Assembly (NCBI RefSeq): GCF_015277775.1
Contig: NZ_CP063849.1
Coordinates: 62,001 to 126,000, forward strand
Direction of reading: 5' to 3'
Length of the DNA stretch: 64,000 bases
From: Paludibaculum fermentans
GTDB lineage: Bacteria; Acidobacteriota; Terriglobia; Bryobacterales; Bryobacteraceae
Part shown: piece by piece, positions 45,226-54,263 of the stretch
Layout of the letters: the number at the start of each line of letters is the position of its first letter
Numbering within the stretch: position 1 is the stretch's first letter
Notes under the pieces: generated by a model
What the model was told of the DNA's origin: nothing
Database searches by the model: none
What the model saw: only the letters and a program-made list of their open reading frames with translations
Made by a program: the position numbers and the translations under genes

Positions 45226-46218
45226 ATGCAAACTGAAGACCGGCGCCGGATCGATGCAGGGGAAGATCCCCTGCTCTGCAAGCTTGATCTCCCGATACGA
45301 TCGACGCTGTATCCGCTGGGCTTTCCCGTTCTGGCGGAGACGAACTCCGTCGAAGTGATGGACGCGTTGCAGGAAAACTGGGGACGCTTCGAGAAGGCGT
45401 TCGACACCAGCCCGCTGCATCTCAACGTCTTTGTGAGCCGGGATGAAGCGGACGAGGAGCTTCCGCCGCCGGTATTCCGCTGCCGCCGGCACATTCTGTC
45501 CGTCACCGGGAACCGGGCCAATCACGCAACCTGCGACATGGCCGCTGGTTTCGCTTGTGCGTGGATCACGGAGTCTACGGCCCGGGACAGGCTTTACCTG
45601 CGCGATGCCTTCACCGATGCGCTGGTTTACACGATGCTTCATGCCCTGCACCTTTCAGCGGTCCACGCGGCCTGCGTCTCCTGGAAAGGCTGCGGCCTGC
45701 TGCTGTGCGGAGCGTCCGGCGCGGGTAAGACATCTCTAGCCGTGGCCTGCGCTTTGCGCGGCTGGACCTTCACTTGCGATGACGCCAGCTACCTGGTGCG
45801 CGGCTTCGGCGCGGTCACGGTGATCGGCAATCCCTATGAGTTGCGTTTCAAACGTGATGCCGCAAATTTGTTCCCACTCCTGAGCCGGCATGAATGGGTA
45901 CAACGAATGAACGGCAAGCCGACCGTCTTCGCCCGTCCTGGGGACTTCCCGGGGATCCGCACAGAGGTGCGGGCGGACGTGCGGTACCTGATCTTCCTGC
46001 AGCGGAGGGATGGCGCAGAGGCCCGTTTGACTCCCGTCCTGGATGACGTTCAGGAGCGTTTGAAGCTCCCTCGCTACGGCGACGAATGGATGATTGCTGA
46101 ACAGGAGGAGTGTTTGGGGAGCCTTTCCACCCTCAAGGCATTTGATCTCACTTATTCCGGCTTCGATTCCGCCATTGAGTGCCTGAAGCGCCTGGCGGAG
46201 CAGGGTGGGGTGTCATGA
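45226..46218 (+). CDS. HprK-related P-loop kinase-like protein
   Basis: This 330-residue protein carries an HPr-kinase-like P-loop GASGAGKTS (about residues 164-172) and the downstream acidic DDASYLV that matches the HprK-related Walker B region. The N-terminal 150 residues are a mixed domain not shared with classical HprK. Relatives of this type occur in exosortase, polysaccharide and RiPP loci with nucleotidyltransferase_5 and PqqD-like genes; their substrates are mostly unknown, although some phosphorylate peptides. The stop TGA 46216-46218 overlaps the ATG of the next gene, so the two are coupled. A Shine-Dalgarno-like AAGGAGGGG lies 27 bases before the start, further than normal, with a TAG (45211) between. 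Confidence 0.8.
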   Translation: MQTEDRRRIDAGEDPLLCKLDLPIRSTLYPLGFPVLAETNSVEVMDALQENWGRFEKAFDTSPLHLNVFVSRDEADEELPPPVFRCRRHILSVTGNRANHATCDMAAGFACAWITESTARDRLYLRDAFTDALVYTMLHALHLSAVHAACVSWKGCGLLLCGASGAGKTSLAVACALRGWTFTCDDASYLVRGFGAVTVIGNPYELRFKRDAANLFPLLSRHEWVQRMNGKPTVFARPGDFPGIRTEVRADVRYLIFLQRRDGAEARLTPVLDDVQERLKLPRYGDEWMIAEQEECLGSLSTLKAFDLTYSGFDSAIECLKRLAEQGGVS

Positions 46219-49200
46219 GAGCCCTGGCGGCAGCGCTGCTGTGGAGTTGCGCGGCGTGGGGCCAGGTATCCTCGGGGACCTTGCTGGGTGACGTGCGGGA
46301 CTCCTCTGGTGCGTTGGTGCCCGGTGCCCACATCGTTGCGCGCAATGCGGCCACGGACTTCGTCCGGATGGCCGTCTCCAACGGCTCCGGCTCCTACACC
46401 TTGGACGGCCTGGCCGCCGGTTCCTATTCAATACGCGCGGAGAAGGCGGGGTTCCAGGTCACCGTGGCGAGCGAGGTAGTGCTGGAAGTGAACCAGAAGG
46501 CACGCCTCGATTTCGAACTCAAGCCCGGCGAATCAAACTCCTCCGTCGATGTTGCCGCCGATGTGACGCAATTGCAGACGGCCGATTCCACGGCCGGCTA
46601 CTTCTTCGAGACCTCAGCCGTAGCGTCGCTGCCCCTGGTGGGGCGCAACATCATTTCGCTGGTGACCGTAGGGCCCGGAGCGATTCCACGCCAACTGAGC
46701 GGCTTCTATCACGACACGATCACCGACCTGCAGGGCAATCGTGGCATGGTCGGCTTGAACCATCCCATCAACGGCGGCCGCTCGACGATGAATATGTATC
46801 TGCTGGACGGGGCGAACAACACCGATCGAAACACGTTCTCCATTGCGGTGGTGCCTCCCCTGGAAAGCGTGCAGGAGTTTCGTGTGCAGTCGTCACTCGC
46901 GGCAGCGGAGTTCCCGAATGCCGGCGGCGGGGTCATCGACGTAGTCACCAAGTCCGGCGGCCAGAAGTTGCACGGCAGCGCTTACGAATATCTGCGCAAC
47001 GAAGCCGCCGACGCCCACAGCTTCTTCGATGATCCGTCGCTGCCGCGCCCGGTCTTCCGGCAGAATCAGTTCGGTGGATCGATCGGCGGGCGTGTGCCGC
47101 TGCCCTCCACTTTCTTCTTCGCCGCTTACGATGGGCTACGCGGGCAGGCGGCGGCCTCTTCGCTCCACCTGTTCCCCAATACGACCCTGCGGGCCGGCGA
47201 CTTCACGGGCCGCAATCCGATCTTCGATCCGCTCAATGCGGACACGGTGACTGGTCAGCGCGCGCCGCTGCCGGGCAACCGGATCCCCGCGTCGCGCATC
47301 GACGGCATCGCCCGCAAATATGTCGACACCTACCTGCCGCTGCCGAACCGTCCCGAAGGCAACACCAACTATCTCGACTCCACACCGGACCGGCACGACA
47401 ACGACAGCGCCAGCGGCCGCCTGGATCACCAGTTCCGCGATGGCAGTTCGCTGTTCGGCCGGTACACGATCAACGACGAACGGGGCCGCCTGGGGCGCGC
47501 GTTTCCGGAACGGCCCAGTCTGGAGAACCTCCGCGCGCAACAGGTTTCGCTGGGTTACCTGCGCACCGGCAGCAACTGGTCGAGCGAGGGCCGGCTGTCC
47601 TATACGCGCCTGCGTGTCTTCAACATCCCGGAGAGCGCGTTCCAGAAGGATGTCATGGCGGAATTAGGCCTCACCGGGTTCTCCTCCGACCCCTTCTTCT
47701 ATGGCCTGCCGTACTTCCTGGTGACGAACTTCGAGACGGTGATCGATACGACGACCCTGCCTCAAGTGCAGCGCGACAATCTCTGGAACGCCTCTGCGAA
47801 CTACGCCCGCGTCAGTGGCAAACACAACTGGAAGGCCGGCTTCCAGTGGCTGATCTTCCAACTGAACTACCTGCAGAGCCGCTATCCCCGCGGCCAATAC
47901 CAGTTCAACGGCGCGTTCACGAACGATCCGGCGCATCCGGATACCACCGGCGACGCGTTCGCTGACTTTCTCCTGGGCTATCCGCAGAACACCCAGCGGA
48001 ATGCTGGCGATGCCGTCGCATATCTGCGGCAGCACAACTACGGACTGTTCCTGCAGGACGACTGGCGGCTGACTAGTCGCCTGACCGTCAACCTGGGCTT
48101 GCGCTACGAGCGCTTCTCACCCTACACCGAACAGCGCGGCCACCTGTTCAATCTCGATTACTCGACGCTGCCGGCCGCGCCGCGCCTGGTGGGTGGATCA
48201 CAGGCGGTGGAGCCCAATCGCAGGAACTTCGCGCCGCGAGTCGGCCTCGCCTGGCGCTTACCCGGCATTGCCGGTCGCGACTCGCAAACCGTGCTCCGTG
48301 CGGGCTACGGCCTCTTCTACTCGCCAGAGATCGCCATCGAAACCTACGATCTCGTCCGCAACGCGCTACGCAATGAGACCAACCAGACAAACGGCTTGCT
48401 GCCCGTCCTGACGATCGCCGACGGCTTCCCGCGGAACAGCTCGTTGGGCCTGCCCAGCTATTTCGGACTCGACCGCCATGCCGCGACGCCCTACATGCAG
48501 CAGTGGAACTTCAGCCTGCAGCGCGAACTTGGAGCCGTGGGCGTTGTGGATGTCAGCTACGTCGGCAGCAAGGGCACACACCTGGGCCGCCTCCGCCGTT
48601 TCAACACGTCCCTGCACGTAGAGACCGGCGAGAATCTGGATCCGCGCCCGGGCGACCTGCAATCGCTGCGGACCTTCCCGCAACTGGGCCCCATCTTCCA
48701 ACGCCAGCACATCTCGAACTCCTCGTACAACTCGCTGCAGGTGAAAGGCGAGCGGCGCCTCTCCAAGGGGCTCTCGTTCCTTCTGGCCTTCGTCTGGTCG
48801 AAGTCGATCGACGACTCCGATGCCGTCACACTCGGCCTCTACGACAGTTGGAGCGCGCAGGATGAACGCAACTTGCGCCTGGAACGCGGCCTCTCGTTCT
48901 TCAACTCAGGACGCCGGCTCAGCGGCGGGTTTGTCTACAATGTACCGAGGCTGCCATTCCTCAAGCCCGTATTTCGGGGTTGGCAGGCCAGTGGTCTGCT
49001 CACGTTCCAGGACGGCACCCCTCTGAATCCTGTTTACTTTACCGTGGATATCGCGAACTCAGGAACTCCGAATCGGCCAGACCTCGTGCCGGGCCAGAGC
49101 GTGCAGTTGCCTGCCTCCGAGCGCAGCATTGCCCGCTACTTCAATCCCGACGCCTTCCAGACGCCCAAGCCCTACACGTTCGGCAATGCGGGCCGCAACA

Positions 49201-49424
49201 TCCTGCCCGCGCCTGGCAACGGCGTCGTGGATGCCGCCTTGCAACGCCGGTTCCAGGTGCGGGAACGGCTTGCCCTCTCATTCCGCATGGAGGGGTTCAA
49301 TATCATGAATCACCCGAATATCGGCATCCCCATACCCAACCCCGACTTCGGCCCCTTCTTCGGACGGATTGTCGCCGCAGGCGAGCCTCGCCGCTTTCAG
49401 TTCGCACTCCGGACCGACTTCTGA
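46215..49424 (+). CDS. Oar-like TonB-dependent receptor, second copy, in the kinase operon
   Basis: This 1069-residue outer-membrane receptor starts at ATG 46215 (MRALAAALLWSCAAWGQ, a signal peptide), overlapping the kinase stop as ATGA. A carboxypeptidase-regulatory-like domain follows (GTLLGDVRDSSGALVPGAHIVARN), then a plug (about 120-260, LPLVGRNIISLVTVGPG, NAGGGVIDVVTKSGGQ) and a C-terminal barrel. It is of the same broad class as the 24.7-kb receptor but shorter and clearly divergent. Translational coupling to a kinase and a nucleotidyltransferase-MFS fusion is unusual for this family and suggests that the receptor serves that system. The ligand is unknown. Confidence 0.9.
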   Translation: MRALAAALLWSCAAWGQVSSGTLLGDVRDSSGALVPGAHIVARNAATDFVRMAVSNGSGSYTLDGLAAGSYSIRAEKAGFQVTVASEVVLEVNQKARLDFELKPGESNSSVDVAADVTQLQTADSTAGYFFETSAVASLPLVGRNIISLVTVGPGAIPRQLSGFYHDTITDLQGNRGMVGLNHPINGGRSTMNMYLLDGANNTDRNTFSIAVVPPLESVQEFRVQSSLAAAEFPNAGGGVIDVVTKSGGQKLHGSAYEYLRNEAADAHSFFDDPSLPRPVFRQNQFGGSIGGRVPLPSTFFFAAYDGLRGQAAASSLHLFPNTTLRAGDFTGRNPIFDPLNADTVTGQRAPLPGNRIPASRIDGIARKYVDTYLPLPNRPEGNTNYLDSTPDRHDNDSASGRLDHQFRDGSSLFGRYTINDERGRLGRAFPERPSLENLRAQQVSLGYLRTGSNWSSEGRLSYTRLRVFNIPESAFQKDVMAELGLTGFSSDPFFYGLPYFLVTNFETVIDTTTLPQVQRDNLWNASANYARVSGKHNWKAGFQWLIFQLNYLQSRYPRGQYQFNGAFTNDPAHPDTTGDAFADFLLGYPQNTQRNAGDAVAYLRQHNYGLFLQDDWRLTSRLTVNLGLRYERFSPYTEQRGHLFNLDYSTLPAAPRLVGGSQAVEPNRRNFAPRVGLAWRLPGIAGRDSQTVLRAGYGLFYSPEIAIETYDLVRNALRNETNQTNGLLPVLTIADGFPRNSSLGLPSYFGLDRHAATPYMQQWNFSLQRELGAVGVVDVSYVGSKGTHLGRLRRFNTSLHVETGENLDPRPGDLQSLRTFPQLGPIFQRQHISNSSYNSLQVKGERRLSKGLSFLLAFVWSKSIDDSDAVTLGLYDSWSAQDERNLRLERGLSFFNSGRRLSGGFVYNVPRLPFLKPVFRGWQASGLLTFQDGTPLNPVYFTVDIANSGTPNRPDLVPGQSVQLPASERSIARYFNPDAFQTPKPYTFGNAGRNILPAPGNGVVDAALQRRFQVRERLALSFRMEGFNIMNHPNIGIPIPNPDFGPFFGRIVAAGEPRRFQFALRTDF

Positions 49425-51835
49425 TGAGCACGATTCCCGCTCCGATTCGGGCTGCGCTGGATGGCCTGCGATTCGATGGAACCCATCGGGAAACGATTGC
49501 CTCCATCCACACAAACGAATGGCCGCGCGTGCTGGCCTTTCTTGACCGTACTCAACTCAGCTTGAGCCTGCTGTTGCGCTGCCGTGAACACCTGCCCGCC
49601 GAAGTCGCCGAGAGGCTGGAGAAGAACCACGCGGCGAACCAGTTCAGATTCAAGAAGCTCGCGCAAGCCTATGCGGAGATTGCCACCTCGCTCGAGTTCG
49701 CCGGGATCCCCTTCGCCCTCCTGAAGGGCTTCTCCCAGAGTCCCTGGTTCGCGACGGAGCCCCGCGACCGCGTGCAGTACGACCTCGATCTCTTCTGCCC
49801 GCCCGAGCACGTCTATCAGGCCCGTGAGAAGCTGCTGCAACTCGGCTACGAATCGCTCACCGGCTACGAGCGCCACCCCATCGATCACCTGCCCGTGCTC
49901 GTGAGAAAGAGAGGCTGGGAATGGAAGGGCGACTATTTCGACCCCGAGATCCCCATCAGCGTCGATCTCCATTTCCGTTTCTGGAACGAGTCGAATGAAC
50001 GCTTCCGGCCTGAGGGGCTGGAGGACTTCTGGCCGCGGCACGAGTTCAGTGAATCCGGCGGACTCAGCTATCCCGCGCTGCATCCCGCGGACCGGGTCGC
50101 CTACAGCTGCCTGCACCTGCTACGCCACATTCTGCACGGCAACGCCAGGCCCAGTCACGTCTACGAGCTAGCCTGGTTCCTCCACCGCCATGCCGCCGAC
50201 ACTGACTTCTGGGCCACCTGGTGGACGCTGCATGGCGAGTCGTTGCGCCGCCCGCAGGCGATCTGTTTCGCGATCGCCCGGCAATGGTTTGGATGTCCGC
50301 TCTCGCCGGAAGCAGCGGCGGCGGTGGACGCATTACCCGCGGCCGTGACGGAGTGGATCAGCGAATACGCGCTCGCGCCGCTCGAAGGGCTCTTCATTCC
50401 AAACAAGCATGAACTCTGGCTGCACCTGAGCCTGGTCGACTCGAATCGCGATCGGGCCGCGGTCCTGTTTCGACGCCTGATTCCAACGACTCTACCCGGC
50501 GAGGTGGACGCGGTCCTCCTGCCCGAGGAGCAGCTCACGCCCTGGATCCGGCTGCGTCGGCGCTGGAAGTACGTCGCCCATCTCGCTGCACGCGGCGCCT
50601 ACCACGCTCGAGCCGCCGTGCCCGCGCTCATCCACGGCTCAGCGTGGTTCTCTCGCAGCCAGGGCATCGATCCCGGCTTCTGGCGCTTTCTCAGCGCCGC
50701 CTGGCTCTATGAACTCGGCCTCTTCGTCTTCATGCTGTTGTACAACCTGCAACTCATCGATCTGGGCTACAAGGAGGATTTCCTGGGCTCCGTGACCAGC
50801 GCGCAGACAGCGGGCAGTTTCGCGGCCGCGCTGCCCATGGGTCTTCTGCTGCAGCGAAAAGGAGCGGCGTGGCTCATCACCGCCGCATTTGTCGCGCTGG
50901 GCGCCGTCTTCGCGTTGAGGGCCGTTGTGACTGGATCCACCGCGCTCCTCGTTTCCGCCTTCGCCGGCGGGGTCGTCCTCTCCGCGTTCACCGTCGCGTT
51001 CGCACCGGCCATCGCACGATTGACGAATCCGCGGAGCCGCTCGTTGGGCTACGGCATCTTCTTCTCATCCGGTGTGGCGATGGGCATCTTCGGCGGTATG
51101 CTGGGCGGACGCCTGCCGGGCTGGTTCTCCGCCAGCGGAGCCCCGGGCAAGAAGAGCGCGCTACTCGCTTCGTGTGCCCTGGTGGTCGTCGCGGCCTGGC
51201 CGGTGTCCCGACTGCGATTGTCTTCGGCGGAGCCTTCTGCCGCGCCCCCGCGCGTCTACCCGAGAAACCCTGTGGTCTGGCGCTATCTGGCCGCCCTGGT
51301 CGTCTGGAACCTCGCCACGGGCGCCTTCAACCCCTTCTTCAACGCTTACTTCACCAGCAAGCTCCATGCGAATGTTTCGGAGCTGGGGTCCATCTTCGCC
51401 ATCTCTCAATTCGCACAGGCGGCCGCGATGCTGTCCGCACCGCTGCTGCTCCGCCGCTTTGGACTGATTCCCGGCATCGTGGGCATGCAGATGGCCGCGT
51501 CCATCGGGCTTCTGGGCCTCTCCTGGGCGGCATCGGCCGGAGTGGGCGCCGCTATCTACGTCGCCTATATGGCAGCGCAATGGATGTCGGAGCCCGGCAT
51601 GTATAGCGTCCTCATGAACCCGCTGTCCAAAGAGGAAATGGGCGGAGCCGCCGCGCTGAATATGATGGCGATTCTGCTGGCTCAGTTGGTCGCAGCCTCC
51701 GCCGCCGGAGCCGCGATTACGCATTTTGGCTACTCGGCGACTCTGGGCGGAGCCGGTGTTGTCGGCGCCGTGGCGGCCATGCTCTTCTGGATCCTGCTAC
51801 GCGGCACGCAGGTCTCCAGCAACCCCGCCACCTGA
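49424..51835 (+). CDS. Nucleotidyltransferase_5 domain fused to an MFS transporter
   Basis: This 803-residue fusion starts at ATG 49424, sharing its A with the receptor's TGA. Residues 1-about 385 match the uncharacterised nucleotidyltransferase family (NTP_transf_5): GIPFALLKGFS, the DxD-type YDLDLFCPPEHVYQA (about 118-132) and ISVDLHFRF. Residues about 410-800 are a twelve-helix MFS permease (LGYGIFFSSGVAMG, MAAQWMSEPGMYSVL). Stand-alone relatives of the first half occur with HprK-like genes; the covalent link to a transporter is unusual. It could couple nucleotidylation or chemical capture to transport. The last 106 bases overlap the minus-strand glycosyltransferase end. Confidence 0.82.
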   Translation: MSTIPAPIRAALDGLRFDGTHRETIASIHTNEWPRVLAFLDRTQLSLSLLLRCREHLPAEVAERLEKNHAANQFRFKKLAQAYAEIATSLEFAGIPFALLKGFSQSPWFATEPRDRVQYDLDLFCPPEHVYQAREKLLQLGYESLTGYERHPIDHLPVLVRKRGWEWKGDYFDPEIPISVDLHFRFWNESNERFRPEGLEDFWPRHEFSESGGLSYPALHPADRVAYSCLHLLRHILHGNARPSHVYELAWFLHRHAADTDFWATWWTLHGESLRRPQAICFAIARQWFGCPLSPEAAAAVDALPAAVTEWISEYALAPLEGLFIPNKHELWLHLSLVDSNRDRAAVLFRRLIPTTLPGEVDAVLLPEEQLTPWIRLRRRWKYVAHLAARGAYHARAAVPALIHGSAWFSRSQGIDPGFWRFLSAAWLYELGLFVFMLLYNLQLIDLGYKEDFLGSVTSAQTAGSFAAALPMGLLLQRKGAAWLITAAFVALGAVFALRAVVTGSTALLVSAFAGGVVLSAFTVAFAPAIARLTNPRSRSLGYGIFFSSGVAMGIFGGMLGGRLPGWFSASGAPGKKSALLASCALVVVAAWPVSRLRLSSAEPSAAPPRVYPRNPVVWRYLAALVVWNLATGAFNPFFNAYFTSKLHANVSELGSIFAISQFAQAAAMLSAPLLLRRFGLIPGIVGMQMAASIGLLGLSWAASAGVGAAIYVAYMAAQWMSEPGMYSVLMNPLSKEEMGGAAALNMMAILLAQLVAASAAGAAITHFGYSATLGGAGVVGAVAAMLFWILLRGTQVSSNPAT

Positions 51836-52875
51836 TTCCGATAGCGTTCGAGCGTGTAGCCCGCCGCCCACTTCCTGCGCGCATTCGCGGCCACGCGCGT
51901 CAGCTCTCCCGTGTTGTGGAGGAGCCCGGCCAACCGCGCGGCCAATGCCTCTGCCGTCCTTGGGTGAACGAGAAACCCCGTCTCGCCATCCTCGACGAGC
52001 TCCGGGATACCGCCCGCCGCGAAGGCCACCACCGGCACCCCGGCTGAGAACGCCTCCAGGATCACGCGTGGTGTCGCGTCGGCCCCAGTCGAGGGCACCA
52101 CCAGCACATCCACTTGCCGCAGGGCTTCGGCGGGTTCGTTCATCCACCCCGCAAACGAAATGGGCGTCCCCGCCGCCTTCCTCAGGACGAGGTCCTTGTA
52201 CCCGGGCCGCGAGAGCACGTCGTCCCCACAGATCACGAACCGGCACTCCGGGATCTTTCCGCCGAGCAGCCGCACCGCGTCCACAAACTCAAGTTGGCCC
52301 TTCTCCGGTGCAATCCGGCCCACCACTCCGATCCGCACCGGCCTGCCACTGGCCAGGCGTCGAAAGCCGAGATCCTCGCAAGCATTCGGCACAATCACCG
52401 GCCGACAGAACGGACGCAGCGGCCCCGCGACAAACTCGGAACATGCGATCACTGTCGCCTGCCGCAGTGCCCAGCGCACCACCAGCAGATCGTGCCACTT
52501 GGTCAACTTGTTGTGGGCATGGAAGCAGAACGGAACACCGCTGAGCCGTGCGGCCGGCAGCATCCGGGGACCGTTCACATAGATCAGGTCGATGGCGCGT
52601 TCCTGGACGAGTTGCCGGACGATGCGCGTCGCGTCCTGCATGTCGGAAGCGAAGCGCCAGAAGTCCCCCAGCGTCTTGGAACCGGAAGAGTATGGCCTGC
52701 ACGGCAGCCTTGTGACGGACACGTCCATCGACGCCATGCGCTCGAACATCGGGCCTCCGCCCGGCATTGCCGCGGAGATCCTCCAGCCTCTCTCCCGGAA
52801 GGCCGGAATCAGATCGAGCAGGCAGCGTTGCGCACCACCCATCTCGCTGAACTGGTCGAGCAGCAGCAGGTTCAT
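51730..52875 (-). CDS. GT4 family glycosyltransferase, second
   Basis: This 381-residue GT-B protein starts at ATG 52875 (MNLLLLDQFSEMGGAQR). The GGAQR glycine-rich start belongs to GT4 enzymes; the C-terminal domain has GVVGRIAPEKGQLEFVDA (about 195-212) and a donor-site region EAFSAGVPVVAFAAGGIPELVEDG (about 295-318). A 25-residue Ala/Pro/Thr-rich tail follows. The start overlaps the O-antigen-ligase stop by 4 bases in an ATGA-type junction, so translation is coupled. Its 3' end overlaps the NTase-MFS gene in antisense. Confidence 0.92.
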   Translation of the reverse strand: MNLLLLDQFSEMGGAQRCLLDLIPAFRERGWRISAAMPGGGPMFERMASMDVSVTRLPCRPYSSGSKTLGDFWRFASDMQDATRIVRQLVQERAIDLIYVNGPRMLPAARLSGVPFCFHAHNKLTKWHDLLVVRWALRQATVIACSEFVAGPLRPFCRPVIVPNACEDLGFRRLASGRPVRIGVVGRIAPEKGQLEFVDAVRLLGGKIPECRFVICGDDVLSRPGYKDLVLRKAAGTPISFAGWMNEPAEALRQVDVLVVPSTGADATPRVILEAFSAGVPVVAFAAGGIPELVEDGETGFLVHPRTAEALAARLAGLLHNTGELTRVAANARRKWAAGYTLERYRNQVAGLLETCVPRSRIQKSMAATAPTTPAPPRVAE

Positions 52876-54263
52876 TGCTGCTCCGCCCTGACCGTCTGTG
52901 CCAGCACCCAGAAGTAAATGGGAATCACGCGCCAGTACGTCAGCAGGTCGCCTGACAGCATCTGGATGACCTGGCCGGTCCAGAAGCTGAGGATCCAGGC
53001 GCCAAAGAAGGTTGAACGGGCCCGCCAACCCGCCTGCAAAATAGCGGCGTTCAGGGCGATAAACGCGCACAGGCCCACGCAGCCGGTCTCCACCAGCAGG
53101 CTGAGGTACATGTTATCCGCGATCACCGGAGCGCCGGCCACATCCGAGTAAGGCAGCGTCTTGTACCCGACTCCAAACAGCAAGTGCCACGGGTGCTCCA
53201 TCAGGAAGGTCGCCAGCTTCTGCCAGCTATCCACGCGGCCCGACAGCACTCCGTTGGTCGCGGAGAAGAGGAACTGGACGGAGAGTACGACTCTGGCAAA
53301 GTAGCCGCGCACAAACTCGGGGAAGAGCACAAAGGCCAGTGCCCCGCCCGCCAGCATCGAACTCCCCGCAATGAAACCCCAACGGCGCACGGGCAAGCCT
53401 TTTCGCTGGAGGAAGAACAGGGTCCCCAGCGAAAGGCAGAGCGTGACCAACGAAGCGCGCGAGTATGACAGCAGCAGCGCCGTACCAAATATAGGCACAG
53501 CCACGGCAATGGCCCAGCGCGGCACCGGACACTCGGCTCGCGGGCGGATCAGTGCAACGGCGCTCATTGTCAGGAAGAACACACTCAGATTGCCGAGCGT
53601 GCTGGCTTCATAGAAGACGCCCTGCGCGCGGCGGAAGACCCCCGAGTCCAGCCAGATGAACTGTGGTCCATAGCCGGCCGGAGCGGGCCACTGGAAATAG
53701 AAGTCCAGGCACGCGAACAGCGCCGAGCCGGCCGCAAACCAGAACAATTGCGCCGCCACTCTCTGTTGCCGCTGCACGGGCCCCATTGCCGCGTAGAAAT
53801 ACACATAGCAGCCAATGCCGAACAGGCACACCCGCGCCAGGCTGCCCGCGGCCACCACCGCGCCGGAATACAGCAGGGCAAAGGACACGCTCCCCGCGAG
53901 CACAGCGAACAGCACGGCCAGCCGGATCGAAACCGGATGCGGCTTCAACCGCCACTCGCCGGCCCTGAGAACACCCACCAGCAACCCAATACACGCAATC
54001 CCCAGCGCGACGTGCGGGCCGGAATTCCCGATCGCAATCGGCAAGGGCGGCGCCAGCAGGCACGCCGCAAAGAACAACGACAACCAGCGGTCGGGCTCCA
54101 GCAGGACGAACCAGAGGCAGGGTACGGCCAACAGCGCGGCCGCACCTGCCGCCTGATACATGGGGGAGGGCAGAAAGGCGATGCCGGCCGCGCAGGTTCC
54201 CAGCAGCAGGGCAAGCAGCGGCCTGCGGTCCCACAGCTCAGTACTTGCGTTCGTGCTCGACAT
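52872..54263 (-). CDS. O-antigen ligase/polymerase family membrane protein
   Basis: This 463-residue polytopic protein starts at ATG 54263 (MSSTNASTELWDRRP). About ten to twelve helices are visible, with a large periplasmic loop (about 310-370) containing FSATNGVLSGRVDSWQ and LLFGVGYKTLPYS, the WaaL/Wzy-type signature region. It would polymerise or ligate glycan repeat units. The start lies within the last 26 bases of the Wzz-type gene, and the end overlaps the GT4 start by 4 bases, so Wzz, ligase/polymerase and GT4 form one tightly coupled minus-strand operon. Confidence 0.88.
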   Translation of the reverse strand: MSSTNASTELWDRRPLLALLLGTCAAGIAFLPSPMYQAAGAAALLAVPCLWFVLLEPDRWLSLFFAACLLAPPLPIAIGNSGPHVALGIACIGLLVGVLRAGEWRLKPHPVSIRLAVLFAVLAGSVSFALLYSGAVVAAGSLARVCLFGIGCYVYFYAAMGPVQRQQRVAAQLFWFAAGSALFACLDFYFQWPAPAGYGPQFIWLDSGVFRRAQGVFYEASTLGNLSVFFLTMSAVALIRPRAECPVPRWAIAVAVPIFGTALLLSYSRASLVTLCLSLGTLFFLQRKGLPVRRWGFIAGSSMLAGGALAFVLFPEFVRGYFARVVLSVQFLFSATNGVLSGRVDSWQKLATFLMEHPWHLLFGVGYKTLPYSDVAGAPVIADNMYLSLLVETGCVGLCAFIALNAAILQAGWRARSTFFGAWILSFWTGQVIQMLSGDLLTYWRVIPIYFWVLAQTVRAEQQ

